Assembly: GCF_003001905.1 (NCBI RefSeq)
Contig: NZ_PVNE01000012.1
Span: 1-64,000, forward strand
Source: Planifilum fimeticola
Lineage (GTDB): Bacteria > Bacillota > Bacilli > Thermoactinomycetales > DSM-44946
Direction of reading: 5' to 3'
DNA length: 64,000 bases
Part shown: positions 41,317-50,583 of the stretch, piece by piece
Layout of the letters: each line of letters starts with the position of its first letter
How positions within the stretch are numbered: position 1 is the stretch's first letter
The notes under the pieces: model-generated
The model's database searches: none
Told to the model about the DNA's origin: nothing
What the model saw: only the letters and a program-made list of their open reading frames with translations
Program-made: the position numbers and the translations under genes

Positions 41317-42705
41317 ATGTCCGTGAAATACCGATTTCCGGAGGGATTCTGGTGGGGCAGCGCCACGTCGGCCGCCCAGATCGAAGGGGCGGCGGCCGAA
41401 GGCGGAAAGGGGAAAACCATCTGGGACCACTGGTATGAAATCGAGCCCCATCGCTTCTACGACAACGTGGGTCCCGGAACTGCCTCCGACTTTTATCACC
41501 GCTATCGGGAAGACATCCGTTTGATGAAGGAGATCGGTCACAATTCCTTCCGGTTTTCCATCTCCTGGGCGCGGCTCATTCCGGGGGGACGGGGCGATGT
41601 CAATCCGGCGGCGGTCCGGTTCTACAATGACGTGATTGATGAGCTTTTGGCCTGCGGCATCGAACCCTTTGTCACCCTCTTCCACTTCGACATGCCCCTG
41701 GAGCTGCAACAGGAGGGCGGATGGGAAAGCCGGAAGGTGGTCGATGCCTATGAGACTTACGCCCGTACGGCTTTTCGGCTGTTCGGCGATCGGGTGAAGA
41801 AGTGGTTTACCTTTAACGAACCGATCGTCCCCGTGGAAGGCGGCTACCTGTATGACTTCCACTACCCGAACATTGTGGATTTCAAGCGAGCCGCTCGGGT
41901 GGCCTATCACACGATGCTGGCCCACGCCAGGGCGGTTCGGGCGTTCCGGCAAGAGGGCATCCGGGGAAAAGTGGGCATCATCCTGAATCTGACTCCTTCC
42001 TATCCGAGGAGTTCCCACCCGGCGGATCTGAAGGCCTCCCGCATCGCCGACCTGTTCTTTAACCGGAGTTTTCTGGATCCGGCGGTCTTGGGCGAATACC
42101 CCCGGGAGCTGATCGATCTCCTGCGGGAGTACGGCCAGCTGCCGGAGGTGCTGGAGGGGGACGGGGAGCTGTTGAAAGAAGGAAAGGTGGACCTTCTCGG
42201 GATCAACTATTATCAGCCCCGACGCGTCAAAGCGAAGGAACATCTGCCCAATCCCCACGCTCCCTTCATGCCCGAGTGGTTCTTTGATCACTATGAAATG
42301 CCCGGCAGGAAGATGAACCCGTACAGGGGCTGGGAAATCTATGAAAAGGGCCTCTACGACATCCTGATCAATTTGAAGGAGAACTACGGCAATATCGAAT
42401 CCTACGTTTCGGAGAACGGGATGGGGGTTCAAGACGAGGAGCGATTTCTCAAGGACGGCGTCATCCAGGATGATTACCGGATCCAATTTATTCGCGGGCA
42501 CCTGATCTGGCTGCACCGGGCCGTCGAAGAGGGTTGCAACGTAAAGGGCTATCACCTGTGGACGTTCATGGACAACTGGTCCTGGATGAACGCCTACAAA
42601 AATCGATACGGCCTGGTCTCCGTCGACCTCAAGACCCAGAAAAGGACGCCGAAGAAGAGCGCCGGTTGGTTTCGCAAGTTGGCCCAAAACAACGGTTTCG
42701 ATTAA
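41317..42705 (+). CDS. GH1 6-phospho-beta-glucosidase
   Basis: Hydrolyses the phosphorylated disaccharide delivered by the PTS. Glycoside hydrolase family 1: N-terminal FPEGFWWGSATSAAQIEG, acid/base Glu168 in TFNEP, nucleophile Glu366 in YVSENGMG. 462 residues. GGAGG lies upstream of ATG 41317, 20 bases after IIA. The PTS context makes a phospho-substrate likely; the fine specificity (cellobiose, salicin, gentiobiose) cannot be read. Confidence 0.92.
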   Translation: MSVKYRFPEGFWWGSATSAAQIEGAAAEGGKGKTIWDHWYEIEPHRFYDNVGPGTASDFYHRYREDIRLMKEIGHNSFRFSISWARLIPGGRGDVNPAAVRFYNDVIDELLACGIEPFVTLFHFDMPLELQQEGGWESRKVVDAYETYARTAFRLFGDRVKKWFTFNEPIVPVEGGYLYDFHYPNIVDFKRAARVAYHTMLAHARAVRAFRQEGIRGKVGIILNLTPSYPRSSHPADLKASRIADLFFNRSFLDPAVLGEYPRELIDLLREYGQLPEVLEGDGELLKEGKVDLLGINYYQPRRVKAKEHLPNPHAPFMPEWFFDHYEMPGRKMNPYRGWEIYEKGLYDILINLKENYGNIESYVSENGMGVQDEERFLKDGVIQDDYRIQFIRGHLIWLHRAVEEGCNVKGYHLWTFMDNWSWMNAYKNRYGLVSVDLKTQKRTPKKSAGWFRKLAQNNGFD

Positions 42706-42771
42706 ATAAGGGGGAGCTTCGCCCTCCGCCGGTGGGGACGATTCGGGGAGACGGATCGAAGGTGAGAAGAG

Positions 42772-44766
42772 ATGTTGACGAGGCGCATGCAACGCATTTT
42801 GCGGGAATTGATGGCGGCTTCCTTTCCGGTGACCGGCAAATATCTGGCCGATGTGAACCGGGTGACGGTGCGGACGATACGAAACGATGTCAAACGCCTG
42901 GATGAGCTTTTGACCCGACACGGTGCCCGGGTGGAATCGCTGATGGGAAAGGGATACCGGTTGGTGATCCGGGAGGACCGCCTGTTTCGCCAATTCCTGC
43001 AATCCCACATCAAGGCCCCCGATCACAGGGTTCCCATGACACCGGAGGAGAGGGCGTCCCACATCATCCGTCGGCTGCTCTTGAGTGACGGCTATCTCAA
43101 GCTGGAGGATCTGGCCGACGAGATCTACGTCAGCAAATCGACGCTTCAAAACGACCTGAAGCTGGTGAAACACCGGTTGGCGAAGTACGACATCCGATTG
43201 ATCTCCCGCCCCCATTACGGCCTGAAGGTTTCCGGCAGGGAAATGAAGCTTCGCTTTTGCATGGCGGACACCCTTTTTTCCCGGAAGGACCGCTGGCACT
43301 TGTCGCCGGACTCCCCCTTGCTTCCCCTTCCCCGGGAAGAACTGGAGAAGATTCGTCAAATCATCCTGAAAAACATTCAAGCATACCGCATCACCATCTC
43401 CGATATTTCCGTCCACAACCTGCTGATGCACATCGCCATCGCCTGCAGGCGGATTCGGAGCGGGAATCGGGTCACGCTGTACCCGGCCGACCTGAAGGAT
43501 ATCGTGAATCAGCGGGAATACGAAGTCGCCGGGCGGATCGTCAACGATGTGGAAGAGGCTTTCGGGCTCTCTTTTCCCCGGGAGGAGATCGCCTATATCG
43601 CGATTCACCTTTTGGGAACCAAGATGGCGATGCAGGGTGAAGGCGGAACGCCTCCCCCGGAACAGGTGGTGGATGAGGGGATTTTGCGCCTGGTTCACGC
43701 CGCTTTGAGCAAAATTGAGTCGGAATTGGAGATCGACCTGAAACAGGATCGAAAACTGATCATGGACCTCGCCCTCCATCTGAAACCGGCGATTCACCGG
43801 TACAAGTTCGGGATGAACATCCGGAACCCGATGCTTGAGGACATCAAAAAGAATTACCCGCTGGCCTTTGAGGCGGGTGTGATCGCGGGGATGGCCCTCG
43901 AAGAGGAGACCGGGATCGAGATCAGCGAGGATGAGGTGGGATACCTGGCCCTTCATCTCGGGGTCGCCATCGAGAGAAAAAAATCGACCACCGCCCCCAA
44001 GCGGTGCCTGATCGTTTGCGCCTCCGGACTGGGTACCGCCCAATTGATCTATTACAAGATCAAAAATCGTTTCGGAAACCGCCTGGATGTGGTGGGGACG
44101 ACGGAATACTACAACCTGCACCGGTGGGACCTGCGGAACATCGACTTTGTGATCAGCTCCATCCCCATCTCGGAGCCCTTGCCGGTTCCCGTGGTGGAAG
44201 TGAGTGCCGTCATCGGCAACCCCGATTTGTCCCGGATCGAATCCCACATCCTGGAGCGGAAGAAACAACCGGTTCGCTATTTCCGCAGGGATCTCCTGTT
44301 TCTGGGAAGGCGTTTTTCCTCCCGGGAGGAGGTGCTCGCCTTCATGCACGACCGGTTGCGCGAGAAGAACATGGTGGATCCCGATTTTCTGGAGGGAATT
44401 CGTGATCGGGAGAAGGTGGCGCCGACGGCCTACGGAAATCTGGTGGCGGTTCCCCATCCGATCACGCCCCGGTCCGATCAAACCTTCATCGCGGTGTGCA
44501 CTCTGGAGAAGCCGGTCGTGTGGGGCGACAGACCCGTCCAATTGGTCTGCGTGCTCAGCGTGAAGCGGGAGAGCCAGGAGGATTTGCAGTCCCTCTATGA
44601 ACTGCTGGGCAGAATCATCGAAAGCCCTTCCCTGGTCCGCTCCCTGCTCAAGGCCCGGTCCGCCGAAGCGTTTGTCGGCGTGTTGGAGAAGGCATGGTGG
44701 GGTGAAACCGTTGAAGGGGTTCCCAAAACATCCGCCCCTTGGTACTTCGAGGGAGATGACAACTGA
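42772..44766 (+). CDS. LicR-type PTS-controlled transcriptional activator
   Basis: 664 residues with the full LicR layout: N-terminal helix-turn-helix (VTVRTIRNDVKRL) and a second HTH (VSKSTLQNDLKLV), two PRD domains with conserved His (HNLLMHIAIAC; AIHLLGTKMA; LALHLKPAIHRYKFG; LALHLGVAIERK), a IIB-like domain with Cys in IVCASGLGTAQL, and a IIA-like domain with His in VAVPHPITP. Phosphorylation by PTS proteins sets its activity, and it likely activates the operon upstream. SD AGGTGAGAAG. Last gene of the PTS unit. Confidence 0.9.
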   Translation: MLTRRMQRILRELMAASFPVTGKYLADVNRVTVRTIRNDVKRLDELLTRHGARVESLMGKGYRLVIREDRLFRQFLQSHIKAPDHRVPMTPEERASHIIRRLLLSDGYLKLEDLADEIYVSKSTLQNDLKLVKHRLAKYDIRLISRPHYGLKVSGREMKLRFCMADTLFSRKDRWHLSPDSPLLPLPREELEKIRQIILKNIQAYRITISDISVHNLLMHIAIACRRIRSGNRVTLYPADLKDIVNQREYEVAGRIVNDVEEAFGLSFPREEIAYIAIHLLGTKMAMQGEGGTPPPEQVVDEGILRLVHAALSKIESELEIDLKQDRKLIMDLALHLKPAIHRYKFGMNIRNPMLEDIKKNYPLAFEAGVIAGMALEEETGIEISEDEVGYLALHLGVAIERKKSTTAPKRCLIVCASGLGTAQLIYYKIKNRFGNRLDVVGTTEYYNLHRWDLRNIDFVISSIPISEPLPVPVVEVSAVIGNPDLSRIESHILERKKQPVRYFRRDLLFLGRRFSSREEVLAFMHDRLREKNMVDPDFLEGIRDREKVAPTAYGNLVAVPHPITPRSDQTFIAVCTLEKPVVWGDRPVQLVCVLSVKRESQEDLQSLYELLGRIIESPSLVRSLLKARSAEAFVGVLEKAWWGETVEGVPKTSAPWYFEGDDN

Positions 44767-44874
44767 ATTCGGGACGTGTTCTGCTTCTTTCGACCACCTT
44801 CAAGCGTGCCCCCGCTGCTGGCGGCCGCCTGTCCTGAACTCCGCTTTCTTTCTTCTTTCACCCGCAAAACAGCC

Positions 44875-44906
44875 GGGGTGCCGCGTTGTAACAAGCGCGG
44901 CACCCC
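44875..44906. terminator. Terminator between the LicR and FAD-oxidase genes
   Basis: GGGGTGCCGCG / CGCGGCACCCC around a ten-base loop, followed by TTTCG on the plus strand. Probably works for both convergent genes. Confidence 0.65.
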
Positions 44907-44925
44907 TTTCGTGTTTTCGGCCGGC

Positions 44926-46293
44926 TTATCGGGGCGGCAGCTTTTTGCCCGGGTTGAGGATCCCCTTCGGATCCAGCGCCTGCTTGATGCTCATCATCAC
45001 GTCCACGGCCTCCTTGTGTTCCCGGCGCAGGTAGCGAATTTTTCCCACGCCGACGCCGTGTTCCCCCGTGCAGGTGCCTCCCCGGCCGAGGGCGTATTCG
45101 ACGATGGAGGCGTTGATCTTTTCGGCTTTATCCACATCCCGGGGATCCGTCGGATCGATCATCATCAATACGTGATAGTTTCCATCCCCGATATGGCCGA
45201 GAATGCCCCCTTCCATTCCTTCCTGATTCAGCGCGTGCCTGGCGTGCTCCACGGCGCCGGCCAATTCCGACATGGGAACGCACACATCGGTCACCATCAA
45301 CCGTTTGCCGGGGGACCGGTGAATGAAGGCATAAGCCAGGTGGTGGCGCGCCTCCCACAGTTTCGCCCTCGCCTTCGTGTCGGTTTCAAATTGAAACCCT
45401 TGGCATTCCTCTCCCTGCGCCAGTTCCTCGGCGAAGACGACGTCCCTTTTCAACCCCGCCTCGTTTCCGTGGAATTCCAAAAACAGTGTCGGGGCCGCCG
45501 GATAGCGGGTTTCGCTGTGTTCGTTCAGGTATTTCATCGACAGAGCGTCCACCAGTTCGAGCCGGGCCACCGGTATCCCCGAGGAGATGATGGAAACCGC
45601 GGCGTTGACCGCCTGCTTGACCGTGGGAAACACGGCCCGCGCCGCCATGATGGCCTCCGGGATTCCGAACACCCGAAGGGTCAATTCGGTGAACAGGCCG
45701 AGGGTTCCCTCCGAACCCACGAACAGGCCGGTCAAATGGTAACCGGAGGAGGATTTGGCCGCCCGGCCGCCGGTGCGGATGATTCGGCCGTCGGACAAAA
45801 CCACCTCCAGATCCCTCACCTGATCCCGCATCACGCCGTAGCGAACCGCCGTGGTTCCGCTCGCATTGGTGGCGGCCATGCCTCCCAGCGTGGCGTCCGC
45901 TCCCGGGTCGACCGAGAAAAACAGCCCGTATTTCTTCAATTCCCTGTTCAATTGGCTCCTCGTCACTCCGGGCTGTACGCGGACCAACATGTCCTGCGGC
46001 CGAACCTCGAGGATCTTGTTCATGCGCTGAAAATCGACGGAGATGCCGCCCTTGTACGGAATCACGTGCCCCTCCAGGCTGCTTCCCAAGCCGAAGGGGG
46101 TGACGGGAATTTCCCGGTCGTTTGCAAAGCGCAGAATGCGGCTGACTTCCTCCCGGTTTTCCGGAAAAACGACCACATCCGGAAGATGGGGTGTGTGATA
46201 CGATTCGTCCCGGCTGTGCCGTTCCAGTTCCGTCGGATTCACCGTGACCTGATCTTCCTTCAGCAATTTCCGCAATGAATCAATCCATTCCAT
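44926..46293 (-). CDS. FAD-linked 2-hydroxyacid oxidase (GlcD-like)
   Basis: VAO-family flavoprotein similar to GlcD and D-lactate dehydrogenases; oxidises a 2-hydroxyacid to the 2-oxoacid. FAD-domain words VTPFGLGSSLEGH, VDPGADATLGGMAATNASGT, and the C-terminal GHIGDGNYHVLM and GTCTGEHGVGVGK are intact. 455 residues. The start at 46293 has GGGAGGAG upstream; the open frame to 46494 has none. It is divergent from the TRAP operon and shares its control region, so it belongs to the hydroxy-acid locus. Confidence 0.88.
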   Translation of the reverse strand: MEWIDSLRKLLKEDQVTVNPTELERHSRDESYHTPHLPDVVVFPENREEVSRILRFANDREIPVTPFGLGSSLEGHVIPYKGGISVDFQRMNKILEVRPQDMLVRVQPGVTRSQLNRELKKYGLFFSVDPGADATLGGMAATNASGTTAVRYGVMRDQVRDLEVVLSDGRIIRTGGRAAKSSSGYHLTGLFVGSEGTLGLFTELTLRVFGIPEAIMAARAVFPTVKQAVNAAVSIISSGIPVARLELVDALSMKYLNEHSETRYPAAPTLFLEFHGNEAGLKRDVVFAEELAQGEECQGFQFETDTKARAKLWEARHHLAYAFIHRSPGKRLMVTDVCVPMSELAGAVEHARHALNQEGMEGGILGHIGDGNYHVLMMIDPTDPRDVDKAEKINASIVEYALGRGGTCTGEHGVGVGKIRYLRREHKEAVDVMMSIKQALDPKGILNPGKKLPPR

Positions 46294-46485
46294 GAATGAT
46301 CTCCTCCCACCTTTGACCATATGTTTTCGGTTTGCAAATTTCAAGACCGTCTTGGAGCGGTTTGGCATTCTTTCGAAGGGAGGAGAGGGGAATCCGGGCC
46401 GGAAGAAGGCCGTCAGGGAAAAGGGCAGCCGTCCGAGATTTAAAACGGTCCGTTTCGGAGCAAAGATGGATATGCATGATTTCGA

Positions 46486-46530
46486 ATTATACAACTATTA
46501 TTGACTTAAACAAAATTAATATGTTATATG
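46486..46530. promoter_or_regulatory. Divergent promoters of the oxidase and TRAP operon
   Basis: Minus strand: TTGTTT with TATAAT (46491-46486) at 16 bases drives the oxidase. Plus strand: TTGACT (46501-46506) with TATATG (46525-46530) at 18 bases drives the TRAP operon. The plus-strand start would be near 46536, upstream of the two palindromes. Confidence 0.5.
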
Positions 46531-46567
46531 AATATTAGGATAATATGTACCGTTAAAAGAGAACGCG

Positions 46568-46584
46568 GTTTTATAATATAAAAC
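46568..46584. promoter_or_regulatory. Palindromic operator 1 (likely IclR-family target)
   Basis: GTTTTAT-AAT-ATAAAAC, a perfect 7-bp inverted repeat, preceded by AACGCG. A near copy lies 62 bases away, about six helical turns centre to centre. KdgR-like IclR regulators bind similar A/T-rich dyads. Confidence 0.6.
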
Positions 46585-46628
46585 ACCCATAAATCCTTTT
46601 TCATAATTAATACTTCGAAGAAAAACGC

Positions 46629-46647
46629 AGTTCTATCATATAAAACT
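46629..46647. promoter_or_regulatory. Palindromic operator 2
   Basis: AGTTCTAT-CAT-ATAAAACT, an inverted repeat with one mismatch, preceded by AACGC like operator 1. Lies between the TRAP promoter and the first gene. Confidence 0.55.
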
Positions 46648-46703
46648 TTTGATCGGTTGTTGGGCCGACATCCGGAGCAGGCATCGGAAGGGGGATTCAG
46701 AAA

Positions 46704-47705
46704 ATGAGAAGAGGCGTTGCCATGCTGTTTACCCTGGTGCTGCTTGCGTCGATTATCGCCGCGGGCTGCGGGGGGCCGTCTGCGGGCGGTGCCAAAACGA
46801 TCAAAGTGGCCAATTATTTTGCCGACGACCATCCGCAAAACGTGGCTCTTCGGGAAAAGTTCAAGCCGATGGTGGAAGCGAAGACCGATCTCCGGGTGCA
46901 GATTTACGGAAACAGCCAATTGGGAGCGGAGAAAGAGTTTTACGACGGGGTGCGGAACGGCACCATCGAGATGGGCATCCCCGGGATGATCATGCAGGCG
47001 GATATCCCGAAGATGGGCATCCCCGAGCTCCCCTTCATCTTCAAGGACCTGGACCATGCCAACAAAGTGCTGAAGGGCCCCCTGGGAGAGGAGTTGACGG
47101 CGGACCTGGAAAGGGAGCACGGGGTGAAAGCCCTCGCCTGGAGCGCCAACGGGATGCGGATGTTTTCCAGCAACAAGCCTTTGCGCCGCATGGGGGATTT
47201 CCGGGGCTTCCGCCTCCGGATGCCGAACATCCCGAACTATATCGCCTTCGGTAAAGCCCTTGGCGCCAACGTGACACCGATGCCGATCTCGGAGGTGTTC
47301 ACCGCGCTGGAACAGGGGGTGGTGGACGGACAGGACAACCCGATCGCGACGCTTCGGGCTTCCGGATGGTATGAAGTGCAATCCTACGTGCTGGAGTCCA
47401 ACCACATGTTCAGCCCCAATCTGTACATCATCAACAGCGGGTTCTGGAATCGCCTCTCGCCTAGGGAACAAGAGGTGATCGCCGAGGCGGCGAAGGAATC
47501 GGCGGCCTACGAATGGGATCTGCTCAAGAAGAGCATTGAGGAGGACAAAAAGTTCCTGAAGGATCAGGGAATCCGGTTCATCGTCCCGGACAAGCGGTTC
47601 CGTGCGGCCATGGAAAAGGCGGCGGAGCCCATCTATCAGCAGTTTTACCGGGAACATCCGGAGACGAAGGACTTGATCGAGCGGATCCGGAGGACGAGTC
47701 CGTGA
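46704..47705 (+). CDS. TRAP transporter substrate-binding lipoprotein (DctP), copy 1
   Basis: Extracytoplasmic binding protein for organic acids. The signal peptide ends in a lipobox (SIIAAGCGG), so the protein is tethered to the membrane. Family words: FADDHPQNVALREKFKPMVE, GNSQLGAEKEF, and FSEVFTALEQG-like ISEVFTALEQGVVDGQDNP, with the carboxylate-binding Arg in GFRLRMPN. 333 residues. AAGGGGG precedes the ATG. First gene of the sugar-acid operon; the ligand is probably an aldonate or related acid. Confidence 0.92.
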   Translation: MRRGVAMLFTLVLLASIIAAGCGGPSAGGAKTIKVANYFADDHPQNVALREKFKPMVEAKTDLRVQIYGNSQLGAEKEFYDGVRNGTIEMGIPGMIMQADIPKMGIPELPFIFKDLDHANKVLKGPLGEELTADLEREHGVKALAWSANGMRMFSSNKPLRRMGDFRGFRLRMPNIPNYIAFGKALGANVTPMPISEVFTALEQGVVDGQDNPIATLRASGWYEVQSYVLESNHMFSPNLYIINSGFWNRLSPREQEVIAEAAKESAAYEWDLLKKSIEEDKKFLKDQGIRFIVPDKRFRAAMEKAAEPIYQQFYREHPETKDLIERIRRTSP

Positions 47706-47718
47706 AAGGAGGAGGCGG

Positions 47719-48243
47719 ATGAATCGCTGGATGGAAAGGGCGGGCCGCTGGTTCGAGGGATTGCTGAATCTGTTGATCGCTCTCTCCCTTGCGGGGATGT
47801 CGGCGCTGGTTTTTCTCAATGTGGTGCTGCGCTATTTTTTCGACTCCGGCATCACCTGGTCCGAAGAGATGTCCCGTTTTCTGTTCGTGTGGATGGTGTT
47901 CCTTGGGGCGATCGCCGCCTTGAAGGAGCGGATGCATCTCGCCGTCGACGTCGTATTCAAACGGTTGTCACCGGGTTGGAAGAAGTTCTTTGCCGTCATC
48001 AGCCATTCTCTGGTCCTGTACGTCCTGTGGCTTGTCTTTGACGGAAGCTGGAAGATGACCTGGTTGAACATGGCGTCAAAGGCTCCGGCCACCGGCGTTT
48101 CCCTCGGCTTCGTGTACGGGGTCGGGGTGGTGACCAGCCTGGCGATGGCCGTCATCGTCATCCTTCGCCTGTTCCGGATTCTCTTCGGCGGAAGCGGGGA
48201 ATCGGACTTCTCCCTGTCGGAGGGAAGCGCTGACACGGACTGA
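47719..48243 (+). CDS. TRAP transporter small permease (DctQ)
   Basis: Four-helix membrane subunit, 174 residues. Conserved VFLNVVLRYFFDSGITWSEE and FVWMVFLGAIAALKERMHL are present. AAAGGAGGAGG lies upstream. Works with the large permease that follows after 24 bases. Confidence 0.93.
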   Translation: MNRWMERAGRWFEGLLNLLIALSLAGMSALVFLNVVLRYFFDSGITWSEEMSRFLFVWMVFLGAIAALKERMHLAVDVVFKRLSPGWKKFFAVISHSLVLYVLWLVFDGSWKMTWLNMASKAPATGVSLGFVYGVGVVTSLAMAVIVILRLFRILFGGSGESDFSLSEGSADTD

Positions 48244-48267
48244 CAGGCACGGAAAGGGGCGCAAAAC

Positions 48268-49542
48268 ATGCTGTGGGTTTTTCTCGTCGCGTTGTTCGCC
48301 GCACTGGCCGCAGGTGTTCCCGTCGCTTTTGCTCTCATGCTGTGCTCCGTCGCGCTGATGGTCTCCATGAATATGCTGGACAGTCAGATCGTCGCCCAGA
48401 ACCTGATTAACGGGGCGAACAATTTCGCCCTGATGGCCATCCCCTTCTTCATCCTCGCCGGGGAACTGATGAACCGGGGGGGAATGTCGAAGCGGATCGT
48501 CCAGTTCGCGATGACCCTCGTCGGCCACGTCCGGGGCGGGCTGGGGTATGTGGTGATCATCGCCAGCGTTCTGTTCGCCGGGCTGTCGGGCTCGGCCGTC
48601 GCCGACACGGCGGCGTTGGGCGCCATCCTGATTCCCATGATGGTCGAACGGGGATACGACAAAAAAGTTCCCACCGCCATCGTGTCCTCCGCCGGAATCA
48701 TCGCCCCGATCATTCCCCCGAGCATTCCCATGATCCTTTTCGGCGTGGTGAGCGGTGTTTCCATCACCCAGCTGTTCATGGGAGGAATCGTCCCGGGACT
48801 TTTGATCGCCATCGGCTTGATGCTGGTGTGGACCTATATGTCCCGGAGGGAAACGGCGGAGCTGCCCCCGCGGAAAAGTGTGAAGGAGATCCTGATCGCC
48901 ACCAAGGAGGCGGGTTGGGCTCTGTTGATGCCGGTGATCATCATCGGGGGTTTGCGAGGAGGGGTGTTCACTCCGACGGAGGCCGGCGTGATCGCCGTCT
49001 TTTACGCCCTGTTCGTGGGGATGTTCGTTTACCGCAACATCGGGCCGCGTCAACTGTACGACGCCCTGATCCGGTCGGCGAAAACCACGAGCGTCGTCAT
49101 GTTCGTCGCGTCGGCGGCCATCGTCTCCGCCTGGATGATCACCGTCGCCAACGTGCCGCAGGAAATGACGGAACTTTTGAATCCCCTCATCGACAGTCCG
49201 CTACTGCTCCTGCTTTTCATCAACCTATTGCTGCTGGCGGTGGGCATGGTGATGGATCTGACCCCGACGATCCTGATTTTGACGCCGGTGTTGATGCCCA
49301 TTGTCAAAGCCGCGGGGATCGATCCGGTCTATTTCGGCATCATCATGGTCATCAATCTCTGCATCGGCTTGATCACTCCCCCCGTGGGCACGGTGCTCTA
49401 TGTCGGATGCGGCATCAGCCGGATCAGCATCGGCGAGCTGGTGAAGGGATTGTGGCCCTTCATGTTGGTGGAGATCGCCATCCTCCTGCTGCTCGTCTTC
49501 TTTCCCCAAATTGTCACGGTTCCGTTGGAGTGGCTGACCTAA
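48268..49542 (+). CDS. TRAP transporter large permease (DctM)
   Basis: Sodium-coupled transport subunit, 424 residues and about twelve helices. Family words: NFALMAIPFFILAGELMNRG, LSGSAVADTAALG, IIPPSIPMILFG and MDLTPTILILTPVLMPI. SD AAAGGGG. Confidence 0.94.
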   Translation: MLWVFLVALFAALAAGVPVAFALMLCSVALMVSMNMLDSQIVAQNLINGANNFALMAIPFFILAGELMNRGGMSKRIVQFAMTLVGHVRGGLGYVVIIASVLFAGLSGSAVADTAALGAILIPMMVERGYDKKVPTAIVSSAGIIAPIIPPSIPMILFGVVSGVSITQLFMGGIVPGLLIAIGLMLVWTYMSRRETAELPPRKSVKEILIATKEAGWALLMPVIIIGGLRGGVFTPTEAGVIAVFYALFVGMFVYRNIGPRQLYDALIRSAKTTSVVMFVASAAIVSAWMITVANVPQEMTELLNPLIDSPLLLLLFINLLLLAVGMVMDLTPTILILTPVLMPIVKAAGIDPVYFGIIMVINLCIGLITPPVGTVLYVGCGISRISIGELVKGLWPFMLVEIAILLLLVFFPQIVTVPLEWLT

Positions 49543-49558
49543 AGGGAGGTGACCCGTC

Positions 49559-50557
49559 TTGGGCCGGTGGAAAGTGGTGGTGACCGATTGGGAATTTGCC
49601 GATCTGCGGTACGAGGAGAAGGTGCTTGGCGGCGGCCCCTTTGAGCTGATTCCCGCGCAGTGCCGGACAGAGGAGGAGGTGATCGCCGCCTGCCGGGATG
49701 CGGACGCGATTCTCAACCAGTATGCCCCTCTGGGGCGAAGGGTGGTGGAGGCGCTGAACCGGTGCCGGGTGATCGTCCGCTACGGGGTGGGCGTGAACAC
49801 CATCGATTTGGCGGCGGCCACGGAGAAGGGGATCTGTGTCGCCAACGTGCCCGACTATTGTCTCGACGAGGTGTCCGATCATGCGCTGGCTCTCCTGCTC
49901 AATCTGGCGCGCCGCATCACTGCGGCCGACCGGCTGGTCAAGCGGGGGGAGTGGGACTTCAAGAGGGCCGCACCGGTCCGCCGGCTGCGGGGTCAGACCG
50001 TGGGTCTGGTCGGGTTCGGAAACATCCCCCGGATCCTGGCGGCGAAATTGAAGCCCCTGGGCTTCCGCCTGATCGCCCATGATCCCTATGTTCCCCGGGC
50101 GGTCGCCGAGGAACGGGGGGTGTCCCTCGTCTCCCTGGACCGGTTGTGCCGGGAGGCGGACATTGTTTCCGTTCACGCGCCGCTGACGGCGGAAACCCGG
50201 GGGATGATCGGCAGGGAGCAGTTGCGGAGCATGAAGCCCCAGGCGTACCTCGTCAACACCTCCCGGGGACCGGTTGTCGATGAGGGGGCTTTGCTGGAAG
50301 CCCTTCGGGAGGGGTGGATCGCCGGGGCGGCACTGGATGTGGTGGAGGAGGAACCGATCCGGCCGGACCATCCGCTGCTGTCGATGGAACAGGTGATCCT
50401 GACACCCCACATGGCCTGGTATTCGGAAGAGGCCATGGAAGAGCTCAGGACAAAGGCGGCCGAAGCGGTACGGGAGGTGTTGCAGCACGGGAGATATCCG
50501 CGGTACCTCGTCAACCTGGAGGTAATGGAACAGGCTTTGCCGGGGAAACGGCAGTGA
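49559..50557 (+). CDS. D-isomer-specific 2-hydroxyacid dehydrogenase
   Basis: NAD(P)-dependent, of the phosphoglycerate dehydrogenase / CtBP-like group. Nucleotide loop VGLVGFGNIPRILAAKL; catalytic Arg in NTSRGPVVDEGAL, Glu in DVVEEEPI and His in TPHMAWYS. 332 residues, without an ACT domain. The start is TTG 49559, with GGGAGGTG 6 bases upstream. In this operon it probably interconverts a 2-oxoacid and a 2-hydroxyacid of the sugar-acid pathway. Confidence 0.9.
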   Translation: MGRWKVVVTDWEFADLRYEEKVLGGGPFELIPAQCRTEEEVIAACRDADAILNQYAPLGRRVVEALNRCRVIVRYGVGVNTIDLAAATEKGICVANVPDYCLDEVSDHALALLLNLARRITAADRLVKRGEWDFKRAAPVRRLRGQTVGLVGFGNIPRILAAKLKPLGFRLIAHDPYVPRAVAEERGVSLVSLDRLCREADIVSVHAPLTAETRGMIGREQLRSMKPQAYLVNTSRGPVVDEGALLEALREGWIAGAALDVVEEEPIRPDHPLLSMEQVILTPHMAWYSEEAMEELRTKAAEAVREVLQHGRYPRYLVNLEVMEQALPGKRQ

Positions 50558-50583
50558 TTCTCAGGGAGAAGGGGGAATCCGGA

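Noticed and set aside
41269-44541. 1090-codon antisense frame across the PTS glucosidase and LicR genes
   Set aside because: Both plus-strand genes are complete, and the antisense product has no recognisable motif.
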